Notes: generated by a model not told the origin, from the sequence alone. DNA of 64,000 bases from Microvirga sp. 17 mud 1-3 (GCF_003151255.1 NZ_CP029481.1:558001-622000); one strand, 5' to 3'. Positions 26,832 to 37,773 are shown, numbered from the stretch's first letter. Program-made: numbers and translations.

Positions 26832-28780
26832 ATGACATCGCCCTCGATTACCCGCCGGCGCGTCCTGCAGACCGGCGTCGCCGCCGCTGCCGTCGTGGCC
26901 CTGCCGAAGGTCGGCTTCGGCGCCGAGCCGGTGGTGAAGCTCCGCATCCTGGAGACCACCGACCTGCACGTGAACATCATGCCGTACGATTATTATCGTG
27001 ACGCGGCGGACGACACGGTGGGCCTGGCCCGGACCGCGACTCTCGTGAAGGATGCGCGGGCGAGGCGAAGAACAGCCTCCTGTTCGACAACGGCGACCTG
27101 ATCCAGGGCTCGCCCCTCGGCGATTTCGTGGCCTATCGCCGCGGCATGAAGAAGGGCGACGTCCATCCCATGGTCGCCGCCATGAACACCCTGAATTACG
27201 ATTGCGGGACGCTGGGCAATCACGAGTTCAACTACGGGCTCGAGTTCCTCGAGAATTCCCTTGGGGAAGCGAAATTCCCCATCGTCTGCGCCAATGTGAT
27301 CAAGGCCGATGGCTCGCCTCTGCGTAAGCCCTGGCTCATCCTCGACCGGGAATTCACGGACGAGGCCGGCGCCAAGCAGAAGCTGAAGGTCGGCGTGATC
27401 GGCTTCGTGCCGCCGCAGATCGTGCAGTGGGACAAGGCCAATCTCGACGGCAAGGCGACCACCATCGACATTGTCGATGCGGCGCAGAAGCATCTGCCGG
27501 ATCTCAAGAAGGCGGGTGCCGACATCGTCGTGGCGCTCTGCCATTCGGGCATCGCGGGCGGCGAGCGCAAGGGTGGCGAGGAGAACGCGGCCCTTCACCT
27601 CGCCAAGGTGGACGGCATCGACGTGATCCTCACCGGGCACCAGCATTTCACCTTCCCGGGCGGCAAGGAGTTCAACAACATTCCGGGCGTCGACGTGAAG
27701 GCCGGCACCCTGCACGGCAAGCCTGCCGTCATGGCGGGTTTCTGGGGCAGCCATCTCGGGATGATCGACCTGGAGCTGGCACGCGACGGCAGTGCCTGGA
27801 AGGTTGCGAATTTCCGCACCGAGCTGCGCCCGATCTACGACCGCGTCGACCGCAAGGTGGTGGCGAAGACCGAGTCGGACGCCGCCGTGCTGGCGGCCGT
27901 GAAGGCCGATCACGAGGCGACGCTGAAATACGTGCGCGAGCCGGTCGGCACCACGGCCGTTCCGATCCATTCCTATTACTCGCTGGTGGCGGACGACGCG
28001 TCCGTGAAGCTCGTGGCCGAGGCGCAGGCCTGGTATGTGGCGGACCTGCTCAAGACCACGCCGCACAAGGACCTGCCGCTCCTCTCGGCGGCCGCGCCGT
28101 TCAAGGCTGGCGGGCGCGGTGGCCCGAACTACTACACCGAGATCAAGCCGGGCCCGCTCGCCATCAAGGATATGGCGGACATCTACATCTATCCGAACAC
28201 GATCCGCGCCGTGAAGGTGACGGGCGCGCAGGTGCGCGAATGGCTGGAGCGCTCGGCCGGCATCTACAACCAGATCGATCCGGCGAAGAGCGACGAGCAG
28301 GAGCTCATCAATCCCAAGTTCCCGGCCTACAATTTCGACGTGATCGCCGGCGTGCAGTACAAGATCGATCCGACGCAGGCCTCCCGCTACGACAATGACG
28401 GCAAGCTCGTGAACCCGGATGCGCACCGTATCAAGGACCTGACCTATAACGGCAAGCCCGTGGCGGACGATCAGGTCTTCATCGTGGCGACGAACAATTA
28501 CCGCGCCGGAGGCGGCGGCAACTTCCCCGGCAACGACGGCACCACCATCGTGCTCGATGCGCCGGACCTCACCCGTGACGCCATCATGCGCTACATCATT
28601 GAACGCAAGGAGGTGGCGCCCAAGGCAGACGGCTCATGGTCGCTCCTGCCGCCGCCCGGCAACGCGACCGTCATCTTCACGACGGGTCCCAACGCGGTGG
28701 CCTACCAGCCGGCCGGGATCAAGGTGGAGAAGATGGGCGACGCGCCCGAGGGCTTCATCAAGTACCGCGTCGTCGGCTGA
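26832..28780 (+). pseudogene. 2',3'-cyclic-nucleotide phosphodiesterase/3'-nucleotidase (CpdB-like), frameshifted
   Basis: A periplasmic 5'-nucleotidase-family enzyme that should release nucleosides from cyclic or 3' nucleotides. The start encodes a Tat-like signal ([20 protein letters not shown]) and the first metal motif ETTDLHVN. The frame then breaks near 27057-27066. The product resumes in the -1 frame with [35 protein letters not shown] and LTGHQHFTFPGG, all metal-site motifs of the family, then the C-terminal nucleotidase domain. Restoring one G (GCGGAG for GCGAG) would give a continuous protein of about 650 residues. A sequencing error and a true recent mutation are equally possible. 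A terminator follows the stop. Confidence 0.8.
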
Positions 28781-28802
28781 CGAGCCCCTGCGAACAGCAT
28801 TC

Positions 28803-28832
28803 GGCGGCCGGAAACCCTCTGGCCGCCTTTTT
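28803..28832 (+). terminator. Rho-independent terminator after the CpdB-like gene
   Basis: GGCGGCC (28803-28809) pairs with GGCCGCC (28821-28827), followed directly by five T. Confidence 0.75.
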
Positions 28833-28854
28833 CGTGAGCGGAAGCCCTCCGCGC

Positions 28855-29745
28855 TTACGGCAGCTTCACCACGTCCTCGACCTGGTCGTAGCCCTTCATG
28901 TCGTCCAGGCGTCCCTGCTTGGCCGCCTGGATGGTGCCATTGAGCTCTCCCCCGAAAAGGAAGATCGCCCCGAGGGTGTAGAGGAAGATCAGCGCCACCA
29001 TGGCGGTGGACAGGCCCCCATAGGTCGACGCATAGGCGCCGGGGTAATATTCGAGGTACCAGCCGAAGCCGAGGCCGCCGAGGAGCCAGAGCAGGAGCGT
29101 CACGCAGACCCCCGGCAAAATCGAGAGGATGCTGCGCCGTCCGGCCGGGATGAACTTGTGGGCGACGAGAAGCCCGGCCACGATGATGAGGGTCGCGGTC
29201 CCGATGCGGACGAAGCCGATCAGGCTGTCCAGGGGCCGGAGGGCCGGAACCCAGTAGAGCGCGCCGCGCCAGACGAAGGGCCCGAGCACCACGAGGAGCG
29301 CGAGGGCCAGCATCACCAGGGCGCCACCCATGACGAAGGCCAGCGATTCGAGGCGGGTGAGCCACCAGGCCCGCGTCTCGCGCAGGCCATAGGCGCGATT
29401 GAGGCCGACCCGCAGGCTTTCGACGCCGCTCGACGCGAAGTAGAGGGCCAGGACCAGGCCTAAGGTAAGCACATCGCTGCGCCGCCCGGTCAGGATCCGG
29501 TGAATCTCCCCGGCGATCGGCTCCGCCACTTCCCGCGGCCATGCTTCCAGAATGATGTTCGCGGCCTCGTCGGCCAGGGTCCCGGTTCCGAACAGGCCCG
29601 CCAGCGCCGTGAGCAGGATGAGGAATGGGAACATGGAGGTCAGCACCGAGAGGGCGATATGGCTGGCAATCGCCCAGGCGTCGTGAAGCAGGAAGCGGTT
29701 GGCGGCGACCGTAACGAGTTCAAAGCAAAGGCGCAGGCGGCTCAA
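28855..29745 (-). CDS. YihY/BrkB family inner membrane protein
   Basis: A membrane protein of about 296 residues in the YihY/virulence-factor BrkB family (once called RNase BN, which was withdrawn). Six membrane segments are visible, with the motifs HDAWAIASHIALSVLTSMFPF near the N-terminus and YASTYGGLSTAMVALIFLY near the C-terminus. The start is placed at TTG 29745 (or TTG 29748), behind GGGGAAG. The only upstream ATG in frame, at 29865, lies inside a palindromic repeat and is probably spurious. Function is unknown. Confidence 0.82.
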   Translation of the reverse strand: MSRLRLCFELVTVAANRFLLHDAWAIASHIALSVLTSMFPFLILLTALAGLFGTGTLADEAANIILEAWPREVAEPIAGEIHRILTGRRSDVLTLGLVLALYFASSGVESLRVGLNRAYGLRETRAWWLTRLESLAFVMGGALVMLALALLVVLGPFVWRGALYWVPALRPLDSLIGFVRIGTATLIIVAGLLVAHKFIPAGRRSILSILPGVCVTLLLWLLGGLGFGWYLEYYPGAYASTYGGLSTAMVALIFLYTLGAIFLFGGELNGTIQAAKQGRLDDMKGYDQVEDVVKLP

Positions 29746-29858
29746 CAAACTTCCCCGACCGGTAAAACACGAGACAGGGAACTTAGGATGCTTCGCGTGC
29801 GAATCGATAGGCCTTTGCGGCCGTCCTTGCCTCTGGTCCGGTATTTCCTCTTCGAATG

Positions 29859-29907
29859 AGAGCATCGTCTAAGTGCAAACCGGGTCCACTTTTCCGCGGG
29901 ATGCTCT
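29859..29907. repeat. GAGCATC palindromic repeat, copy A
   Basis: AGAGCATC (29859-29866) and GATGCTCT (29900-29907) form the outer stem of a 49-base element with the core GGGTCCACTTTTCCGC. A second copy with the same core is at 61893-61941. This sequence type is scattered between genes in Rhizobiales genomes. Confidence 0.75.
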
Positions 29908-29964
29908 AGGATGCCGGCCCGTCGCGGCCCGGCGCCGTGGCTCTTCCTCCCGTGTCCTGATCCC

Positions 29965-30849
29965 ATGTCCTCCGACGCCCCGACCTCCGAACCCCTTCTG
30001 GCGCGCCTCGCGCCGCCCCTCTTCGTCGCGATCTGGGCCACGGGCTTCATCGTCGCGCGGATCGTCGCGCCCTATGCGGAACCGCTCACGTTCCTGCTGG
30101 TGCGCTACCTTCTCGCCCTCACGGTGCTCGTCGCGGTGGTCACCGTCGCGCGGGTGCCCTGGCCTCGGACCGGGCGGGAATGGACGAATGGTCTGGTCGC
30201 CGGAATCCTGCTGCACGGCTTCTACCTGGGCGGTGTCTTCTGGGCCGTGAAGAACGGGCTGCCGGCCGGGATCATGGCCCTGATCGCGGGCCTCCAGCCG
30301 CTCGCGACCGCCATCCTGTCCCGACCTCTCCTCGGCGAGCGCGTGCCGCTCCGGGGCTGGGCCGGAATCGCCATTGGCTTTCTCGGCGCCGCCCTGGTGA
30401 TCCTGCCGAAGCTCGGGGAGAGCAGCATGCCGCCCGCGGCCCTCACGGTCGGCCTTCTGGGCATGCTCTCGATCACGCTCGGCACGGTCTGGCAGAAGCG
30501 GAGGGGCGGCACGGGCGATCTCAGGGCGAACGTCGCTATCCAGTATCTGGGCGCGGCCGCCGTGACGGTGCCGATGGTGCTTCTGACGGAAGAAGGGCGG
30601 ATCGAATGGGCGATGCCGCTCATCGGCGCCCTGGCCTGGGCGGTGCTCGGCCTGTCCATCGGAGCCATCGGCCTCCTGCTCTATCTCATCCGCCGCGGAG
30701 CCGTGGTCGGGGTCGCGACCCTTCTGTATCTTGTGCCGCCGGTCGCGGCCCTCATGGCCTTCGCCCTGTTCGGCGAGACCCTGAGCCTCGTGCAGATCGT
30801 CGGCATGGGCTTCGCGGCCTTCGGGGTCGCCATCGCGAGCCGGCGCTAG
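29965..30849 (+). CDS. EamA-family (DMT) transporter
   Basis: A 294-residue, ten-helix transporter of the drug/metabolite superfamily made of two EamA repeats (about 15-140 and 155-290). Family features seen are ATGFIVARIVAPYAEPLTFLLVRY at the start, the GLPAGIMALIAGLQPLATAIL segment and the RGAVVGVATLLYLVPPVAALMAF segment in the second half. Substrate is unknown; relatives export amino acids or metabolites. ATG 29965 is chosen over one at 29911 because the extra N-terminal residues are Pro-rich and untypical. Confidence 0.85.
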   Translation: MSSDAPTSEPLLARLAPPLFVAIWATGFIVARIVAPYAEPLTFLLVRYLLALTVLVAVVTVARVPWPRTGREWTNGLVAGILLHGFYLGGVFWAVKNGLPAGIMALIAGLQPLATAILSRPLLGERVPLRGWAGIAIGFLGAALVILPKLGESSMPPAALTVGLLGMLSITLGTVWQKRRGGTGDLRANVAIQYLGAAAVTVPMVLLTEEGRIEWAMPLIGALAWAVLGLSIGAIGLLLYLIRRGAVVGVATLLYLVPPVAALMAFALFGETLSLVQIVGMGFAAFGVAIASRR

Positions 30850-30897
30850 GGTTTGCTCGCCTTCCCCTTGTGGAGAAGAAATCGCGGCGAACCCTAT

Positions 30898-31045
30898 CGT
30901 CATTCCGGGATGGTCCGGAGGGCCAGGCCCGGAACCCAGAACCGCTGACAAAGCAGAAGAAATTGCAGCGGTTCTCGTAATGCCTCGTTCTGAAACGCTG
31001 GCGATTATGGGTTCCGGGCTCCGCTGATGCGGCCCCGGAATGACA
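30898..31045 (-). repeat. Palindromic intergenic repeat, copy 2 of 3 (~148 bp)
   Basis: The ends CGTCATTCCGGG and CCCCGGAATGACA are inverted. The reverse complement aligns along its length with the copies at 20039 and 40979. It lies downstream of the EamA gene in a gap between convergent genes. Confidence 0.83.
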
Positions 31046-31059
31046 GTGTATGACCTTCC

Positions 31060-31089
31060 CGTCATGGCGGGCTTGACTCCGGAATGACG
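31060..31089. repeat. Short relative or relic of the 148-bp repeat
   Basis: CGTCATGGCGGGCTTGACTC followed by CGGAATGACG has the same inverted ends as the neighbouring 148-bp element but only about 30 bases in all. It could be a deletion product. Confidence 0.5.
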
Positions 31090-31132
31090 AGGGAAACACT
31101 CTTCCTCTGGAGGATCCAGGCTCCAGATGCGC

Positions 31133-31163
31133 GAAAGCCCCAGGCGGGAGGCCTGAGGCTTTC
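31133..31163 (-). terminator. Hairpin downstream of the 54-residue gene
   Basis: GAAAGCC-C-CAGGC pairs with GCCTG-A-GGCTTTC around GGGAG, with one mismatch. It begins 17 bases past the stop of the minus-strand 54-residue gene; the T-run is short. Confidence 0.5.
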
Positions 31164-31179
31164 AGGGGATGGCAGGATC

Positions 31180-31344
31180 CTACTTGGTGATCTTGACCGA
31201 GACCGGATCACTGGCCGGGAAGGTCTCTTCCACGCCCTCGTCGAGCTTGCGGTCGAGGCTTTCCTTTGAATTCTCGGGCAGCTTCTTATCCTTGATATCG
31301 CTCTTGTTGTGTTGCGACTCTTGGTTATGAGGCTTGTCCTTCAT
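31180..31344 (-). CDS. Small hydrophilic protein (54 residues), probable stress gene
   Basis: A short, lysine- and aspartate-rich, probably disordered protein. The C-terminal stretch DEGVEETFPASDPVSVKITK is a motif I recognise from many small uncharacterised alphaproteobacterial proteins. A strong ribosome site (AGGAG, 7 bases before ATG 31344) and a closing hairpin support a real gene. An EcfG-like promoter (GGATC-N16-CGTT) lies upstream. Function is unknown. Confidence 0.65.
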   Translation of the reverse strand: MKDKPHNQESQHNKSDIKDKKLPENSKESLDRKLDEGVEETFPASDPVSVKITK

Positions 31345-31388
31345 GAACGATCTCCTGCTCGGGCGAAGTCGGCCCGTTGTGGAATGAC

Positions 31389-31413
31389 AACGCCCGAGAG
31401 CCGGATCCGATCC
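31389..31413 (-). promoter_or_regulatory. EcfG-like stress promoter (GGATC-N16-CGTT)
   Basis: On the minus strand GGATC (31413-31409) and CGTT (31392-31389) are 16 bases apart, one mismatch from consensus, 45 bases upstream of the 54-residue gene. Confidence 0.4.
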
Positions 31414-31434
31414 CTTTAAGAGGCAAGCGTTGCG

Positions 31435-32523
31435 TCAGCGCGGCTGGCCCTGCTGGGTATAGACGAAGTAGTCGAACGGCAGTTCGGCGATCCGGAACCA
31501 GGTATATTCCTTCTCGCGGAACGCATTCCACGAATCGTAGATCTTCTTGAACTTCGGATTGGCGGCAGCGATCTCATTGTAGAACGCGTAGGCTTCCTTG
31601 TAGCTCGATTCGAGAATATCCCGTGGGAAGGCGCGCAGCTGTGCGCCCTGCGCCACCAGGCGGCGGACCGCCTCGGCGTTCTCGGCGTCGTATTTCATGA
31701 CGCACTGGGCGTTCGCCTCCGCGCAGGCCGCCTCAAGGATCGCCTTGTAGGAGGCCGGCAGCCCGTTCCACTTGTCCATGTTGACGTAGAGCGAGGGCTG
31801 GGCCGACCCTTCCCAGAAGCCGGGGTAGTAATAGTATTTGGCCACCTTCACGAAGCCGAGCTTCTCGTCGTCATAGGGGCCCGAGAACTCCACCGCATCG
31901 AGGGTGCCGCGCTCGAGGGCCGGGTAGATGTCGCCCGCGGCAAGCACCTGCGGCACGACGCCGAGGCGGGACATGATCTGCCCGCCCATGCCGGCAATGC
32001 GCATCTTCAGGCCCTTGAGATCCTGCGCGGCCTTGATCTCGCTGCGGAACCAGCCACCCATCTGCGCGCCGGTCTGGCCCGCCGGGAACGGCATGACATT
32101 GTAGTCCTTCATGAATTCGCGCACGAGCTGGAGCCCGCCGCCATACATCATCCAGGCGTTGTGATGGCGCACGTTCATGCCCCAGGGCATGGAGGTCTCG
32201 AACTGGAATGTGGGGTCCTTGCCGATATAGAAGCTCGACAGGGTGTAGCCGCATTCGACGGTGCCGTTCTGGACGCTGTCGAGCACCTGAAGTCCACTCA
32301 CCAGCTCACCGGCCGCGAAGACCTGGATCTGGAACTTGTTGTCGGTCGCTTCGGCCACACGCTTGGCGATCTGGGCACCGGCACCATAGAGGGTGTCGAG
32401 GCTCTTCGGATAGCTGGAGGCCATGCGCCAGCGGATTTCCGGCTGGGTCTGCGCGATGGCCGGAGAAGCCACGCCTGCGGCGGCGGCCAATCCTGCACCC
32501 TTGAGCATCGTTCTTCTGTCCAT
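31435..32523 (-). CDS. TRAP transporter solute-binding protein, orphan
   Basis: A 362-residue periplasmic binding protein of the DctP family, which captures organic acids for TRAP transporters. The N-terminus MDRRTMLKGAGLAAAAG ends in SPAIAQ and looks like a Tat signal. RWRMASSYPKSLDTLYGAG and the ligand-binding RIAGMGGQIMSRLGV region (the conserved Arg) follow, then VEFSGPYDDEKLGF. ATG 32523 has a ribosome site (GAGAGGAA). No DctQ or DctM membrane genes are in the window, so it must pair with a distant transporter. Substrate is unknown; alpha-keto acids are one possibility. Confidence 0.88.
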   Translation of the reverse strand: MDRRTMLKGAGLAAAAGVASPAIAQTQPEIRWRMASSYPKSLDTLYGAGAQIAKRVAEATDNKFQIQVFAAGELVSGLQVLDSVQNGTVECGYTLSSFYIGKDPTFQFETSMPWGMNVRHHNAWMMYGGGLQLVREFMKDYNVMPFPAGQTGAQMGGWFRSEIKAAQDLKGLKMRIAGMGGQIMSRLGVVPQVLAAGDIYPALERGTLDAVEFSGPYDDEKLGFVKVAKYYYYPGFWEGSAQPSLYVNMDKWNGLPASYKAILEAACAEANAQCVMKYDAENAEAVRRLVAQGAQLRAFPRDILESSYKEAYAFYNEIAAANPKFKKIYDSWNAFREKEYTWFRIAELPFDYFVYTQQGQPR

Positions 32524-32676
32524 GGGGTTCCTCTCCCTGCGAAGTTTGTCGGTCCGGTCGTGGCACGAGGCCTGTGCCGGGGCTGCGAACAGGTAGCATC
32601 GCACATCACGTAAGGGAAAGGCACGAGCCGGAAACGAATGGGTGCCGAGGGGTTCAGGGCATGGCTCGACGCCAGA

Positions 32677-32708
32677 CGGCCTCCGCCCGTGGAGACGGGC
32701 GGAGGCCG
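32677..32708 (-). terminator. Strong hairpin downstream of the 208-residue gene
   Basis: A perfect 14-bp stem (32677-32690 with 32695-32708) around GGAG begins 29 bases beyond the minus-strand stop at 32738. No T-run follows, so termination efficiency is uncertain. Confidence 0.5.
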
Positions 32709-32737
32709 GATCAGGCTTAGAGGGCAGGCCCTCCGGC

Positions 32738-33364
32738 TCAGCGTTCCTCGCTGCCGCCCTTGGACAGGGGCCGGCTCATCTGCGGGCCGTCGCCGCGAGC
32801 GGAGCGCTTCGGGGGCTTCTCGTCACCGGTGGAGGATTGCGAACGCCCGCCGGCCTGCGTCGCCGTGGGATGCCCGCGCACGAAGGCGCCCTTCGGAGCC
32901 GCGACCGCATTGCCCGGAGCGGGCACACGCTGGCGGCCCGAATCGGGCGTGATCCCCTTGGGCCGCCCCGCAGAGGACCCTTCCGATGCGCGCGCGGGTG
33001 CCTTTGCGGGGCTTTTGATGGCCGTGGTCGGCACGCTCTCGGCGATTTCAGCGTTGGTGAGCGTGACGCTCACATCCTCGGCGCCGCGCTCCGGCGGAAC
33101 TTCGTGGAAGCCGCGGATTCCCGCATTGGAGCCGCTCCTGATGCGGCCATCCTCCACATGAGCGATGTCGAGATCGGGATCGAGCTTCTTGGTCGCGCCC
33201 ATGATGCCGGTGGCCTTTGCGGCAGCGCGCTTGGCATTGCCGACCTCATTGCGCTGGGTCGGCCCCGCGATGAAGTCCGGGCCGCCTTGCTCTGCCTGCA
33301 GTTCCTCATTAAGCACCTCGTCCACATCCGGCTCCGGCGGACGGCCGCGCTTGTCCTGCGCCAT
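32738..33364 (-). CDS. Disordered hypothetical protein (208 residues), EcfG-type promoter
   Basis: A soluble, low-hydrophobicity protein with no Cys and long Ala/Pro/Ser/Lys/Gly stretches, so it is probably largely disordered. Only the N-terminal 100 residues look ordered or conserved (RGRPPEPDVDEVLNEELQ and KKLDPDLDIAHVEDG). ATG 33364 has a good ribosome site (AAGGAGC). An exact GGAAC-N17-CGTT promoter lies upstream. I know no function; a stress-protective, hydrophilin-like role is an inference. Confidence 0.65.
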   Translation of the reverse strand: MAQDKRGRPPEPDVDEVLNEELQAEQGGPDFIAGPTQRNEVGNAKRAAAKATGIMGATKKLDPDLDIAHVEDGRIRSGSNAGIRGFHEVPPERGAEDVSVTLTNAEIAESVPTTAIKSPAKAPARASEGSSAGRPKGITPDSGRQRVPAPGNAVAAPKGAFVRGHPTATQAGGRSQSSTGDEKPPKRSARGDGPQMSRPLSKGGSEER

Positions 33365-33416
33365 GAAAAGCTCCTTTTTGCTTGTCGCGGGCCTCATGCC
33401 CACCTCTTCAAGGGCC

Positions 33417-33442
33417 AACGCCCCTTCGGGAAGACGGGTTCC
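33417..33442 (-). promoter_or_regulatory. EcfG-type stress promoter (GGAAC-N17-CGTT)
   Basis: On the minus strand an exact GGAAC (33442-33438) is followed after 17 bases by CGTT (33420-33417), 52 bases upstream of the ATG at 33364. Confidence 0.65.
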
Positions 33443-33466
33443 TGAAACGGCGCGCCTGTAGCCTTG

Positions 33467-34195
33467 CTACTGGCCAAGCTCCTTCTGGATGTCCTGGAGC
33501 AGGGCGATGTGCTCCCTGATCTGGCCCATTGCGAGCTTCGCGACATTCATGAGTTCGCGGTTTTGCGGATTGCCCTGCAGGTAGCGCTCCTGGACGGCGA
33601 AGAGGTCCTGGTGGCCCTTGAGCTGCATGGCGACGTAGTCCTTGTCGAAGGCCGGACCACCTTGCGCCTTCGACATGCGCTCCATGGCGGCCGCATCATT
33701 CTGCGGCAGCTCCGGTGCCGTCGAGGCCGCCTGCTGCGCTCCTTTCGTGGTGGAGGAGGTGGCGGTCGGCTCGGCCATGGAATGCATCACGTCCGACAGG
33801 GTGTTCTGCTCGGCGATCTCGAACCCGGCGAATTGCTTCACGCGCGGGTTCTGCGCTTTCGTGGCGGCGAAGTTGGAGGCCTGGAGCGAGACGGTGCCGG
33901 CCGCGAGGGTCTGCTCCACATATTGCCGGTCGGCCTGGGATTGCTGCTGGCCCATCTGGGCCGTAGCGCCGGCCTGTCCCTGGTTCGTCTGCGCCCGGGT
34001 ATCCTGAGGTGCGCCGCCCTGGCGGACCCGCTGCTCGCGCTGCTGGACATTCTGGCCGAGACCCTGGTTGGTCTGCGTTTCCGCAGGCTGCGGTGTGGTC
34101 GGATAGGGAATGGCCTGGTTCTGCTGCACCTGCTGGGCGAGGGCCGGACAGGCGAGAACGGCGGCAAGGCCGACAATGGCGAGACGGCGGGGCAT
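33467..34195 (-). CDS. DUF4142 domain-containing secreted protein
   Basis: A 242-residue exported protein. The signal peptide (RRLAIVGLAAVLACPALAQ) leads into a Gln/Thr-rich linker (about 20-88). The DUF4142 helical domain follows (about 88-240), starting ADRQYVEQTLAAGTVSLQAS and ending IREHIALLQDIQKELGQ. DUF4142 is a ferritin-like four-helix family common in stress regulons; its role is unknown. A ribosome site (AGGAGA) precedes ATG 34195, and an EcfG-like promoter lies upstream. Confidence 0.85.
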   Translation of the reverse strand: MPRRLAIVGLAAVLACPALAQQVQQNQAIPYPTTPQPAETQTNQGLGQNVQQREQRVRQGGAPQDTRAQTNQGQAGATAQMGQQQSQADRQYVEQTLAAGTVSLQASNFAATKAQNPRVKQFAGFEIAEQNTLSDVMHSMAEPTATSSTTKGAQQAASTAPELPQNDAAAMERMSKAQGGPAFDKDYVAMQLKGHQDLFAVQERYLQGNPQNRELMNVAKLAMGQIREHIALLQDIQKELGQ

Positions 34196-34224
34196 CGGAT
34201 GTCTCCTGCTGGGTTCACGGGGCG

Positions 34225-34250
34225 AACGCGCGTCGGAGGCGGTTTGTTCG
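34225..34250 (-). promoter_or_regulatory. EcfG-like stress promoter (CGAAC-N17-CGTT)
   Basis: On the minus strand CGAAC (34250-34246) and CGTT (34228-34225) are 17 bases apart, one mismatch from consensus, 29 bases upstream of the DUF4142 gene. Confidence 0.5.
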
Positions 34251-34264
34251 GCCGAAGACCATGC

Positions 34265-34294
34265 AAAAAGCCCCGCGGTCTCCCGCGGGGCTTT
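34265..34294 (-). terminator. Rho-independent terminator of clpB
   Basis: A 12-bp perfect stem (AAAGCCCCGCGG with CCGCGGGGCTTT) with loop GAGA on the minus strand is followed by T, 25 bases past the clpB stop. Confidence 0.85.
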
Positions 34295-34318
34295 GGTTTC
34301 AGGATAGTCCGAACGGCT

Positions 34319-36943
<2,625 letters not shown>

Positions 36944-37033
36944 CTGTCACCCCTCCTGGAGCCTGTCCGTCCGTCACGCGGCCCGGGCAGGTCCTTTCGA
37001 TGTCGGACCTTCCTTGCGAAGCATCCGCTGAGG

Positions 37034-37065
37034 ATAAGGTGGTGTGGCGGATCAGCCACAACAAG
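37034..37065 (-). promoter_or_regulatory. Candidate sigma-32 (RpoH) promoter of clpB
   Basis: On the minus strand CTTGTTG (from 37065) and CACCTTAT (ending 37034) are separated by 17 bases. This resembles the alphaproteobacterial RpoH pattern CTTG...CCTATAT. The site is about 90 bases upstream of the clpB ATG. Confidence 0.4.
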
Positions 37066-37069
37066 AGGG

Positions 37070-37094
37070 GGAACCCCTTTGCAAGGCTGGCATT
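37070..37094 (+). promoter_or_regulatory. Possible EcfG-like promoter (GGAAC-N16-CATT)
   Basis: GGAAC at 37070-37074 is followed after 16 bases by CATT rather than CGTT, 27 bases before the ATG at 37122. The -10 mismatch makes it the weakest of the set. Confidence 0.3.
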
Positions 37095-37121
37095 GACCTC
37101 CCATCAATCGAGGAGGTGAGC

Positions 37122-37445
37122 ATGACACGCGATCCGCGTTCCGATGCCGAGAAAGCCCGGGCCGATCTGGCCCGCAATTCCGAGCTCGGCATGGCGGTTC
37201 CGGAGAGCCCGGCAGAGCGCAAGCCCTCCGTAACCCCACGGACCTTCGGCGACACGACCCAGAAAGCCAATGATTTCGTAGCCCAGGAGGGGCTGCAGGC
37301 CGGCCCCGAATGGGATGACGGCGATTCCACCGGTACCGGCACGATCCCACCGAGCGGACAGGTCCCCGTCTGGCCCGAAGGGTCCGAGCCGAACCGTAAT
37401 CCAGACGAAACCGACGAGGACGTGCTCTCGCGCGCCAAGGAGTAA
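37122..37445 (+). CDS. Hypothetical acidic protein (107 residues)
   Basis: A soluble, Pro/Glu/Asp-rich protein with no membrane segment and no Cys, family not recognised. The conserved-looking part is the N-terminal half (DAEKARADLARNSELGMAVP and KANDFVAQEG). An ideal ribosome site (GAGGAGGTGAGC) fixes ATG 37122; the frame is open further upstream but has no other good start. The next gene begins 3 bases after its stop, so the two form an operon, divergent from clpB. Confidence 0.6.
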   Translation: MTRDPRSDAEKARADLARNSELGMAVPESPAERKPSVTPRTFGDTTQKANDFVAQEGLQAGPEWDDGDSTGTGTIPPSGQVPVWPEGSEPNRNPDETDEDVLSRAKE

Positions 37446-37448
37446 ACG

Positions 37449-37724
37449 ATGATCCTATCCAAGCTGACCGGTGCCCTGTCCAAGCTCAACCCGAGGACCC
37501 GCCGGGCCCAGAAGGCGCGTGAGGAGTTGCGCGCCAATGCCGAGAAGGCCCTGCGCATGAAGCAGGAAGCTGAGTCCGGTTCGCACGTCCCGCCGCATCG
37601 GACGGCGAATGAGGGCATGCAGCCGCACGAGGCCAAGAACCGCGATCACATTCCAGCCCGGGAAGGCTTCAACACCGCAGAACTCAAGCGCTCGCGGGTC
37701 GCCCGGTCGGGCGATGCCTCCTAA
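37449..37724 (+). CDS. Hypothetical basic protein (91 residues)
   Basis: A small basic, helix-rich protein (RRAQKAREELRANAEKALRM suggests one long amphipathic helix at about 18-40) with a His/Asn/Arg-rich, probably disordered C-terminal half. No domain is recognised. It starts 3 bases after the acidic 107-residue protein. The opposite charges of the two products hint that they may interact, which is inference only. Confidence 0.6.
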   Translation: MILSKLTGALSKLNPRTRRAQKAREELRANAEKALRMKQEAESGSHVPPHRTANEGMQPHEAKNRDHIPAREGFNTAELKRSRVARSGDAS

Positions 37725-37752
37725 CTCTTCGCGATAGGATTGCTGAAGGATA

Positions 37753-37773
37753 CCTCCGGCTTAAGGCCGGAGG
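37753..37773. terminator. Hairpin after the two small genes
   Basis: CCTCCGGC pairs with GCCGGAGG around TTAAG, 28 bases past the stop codon. Only a short T-run (ATCTT) follows, so it is a possible weak terminator. Confidence 0.4.
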
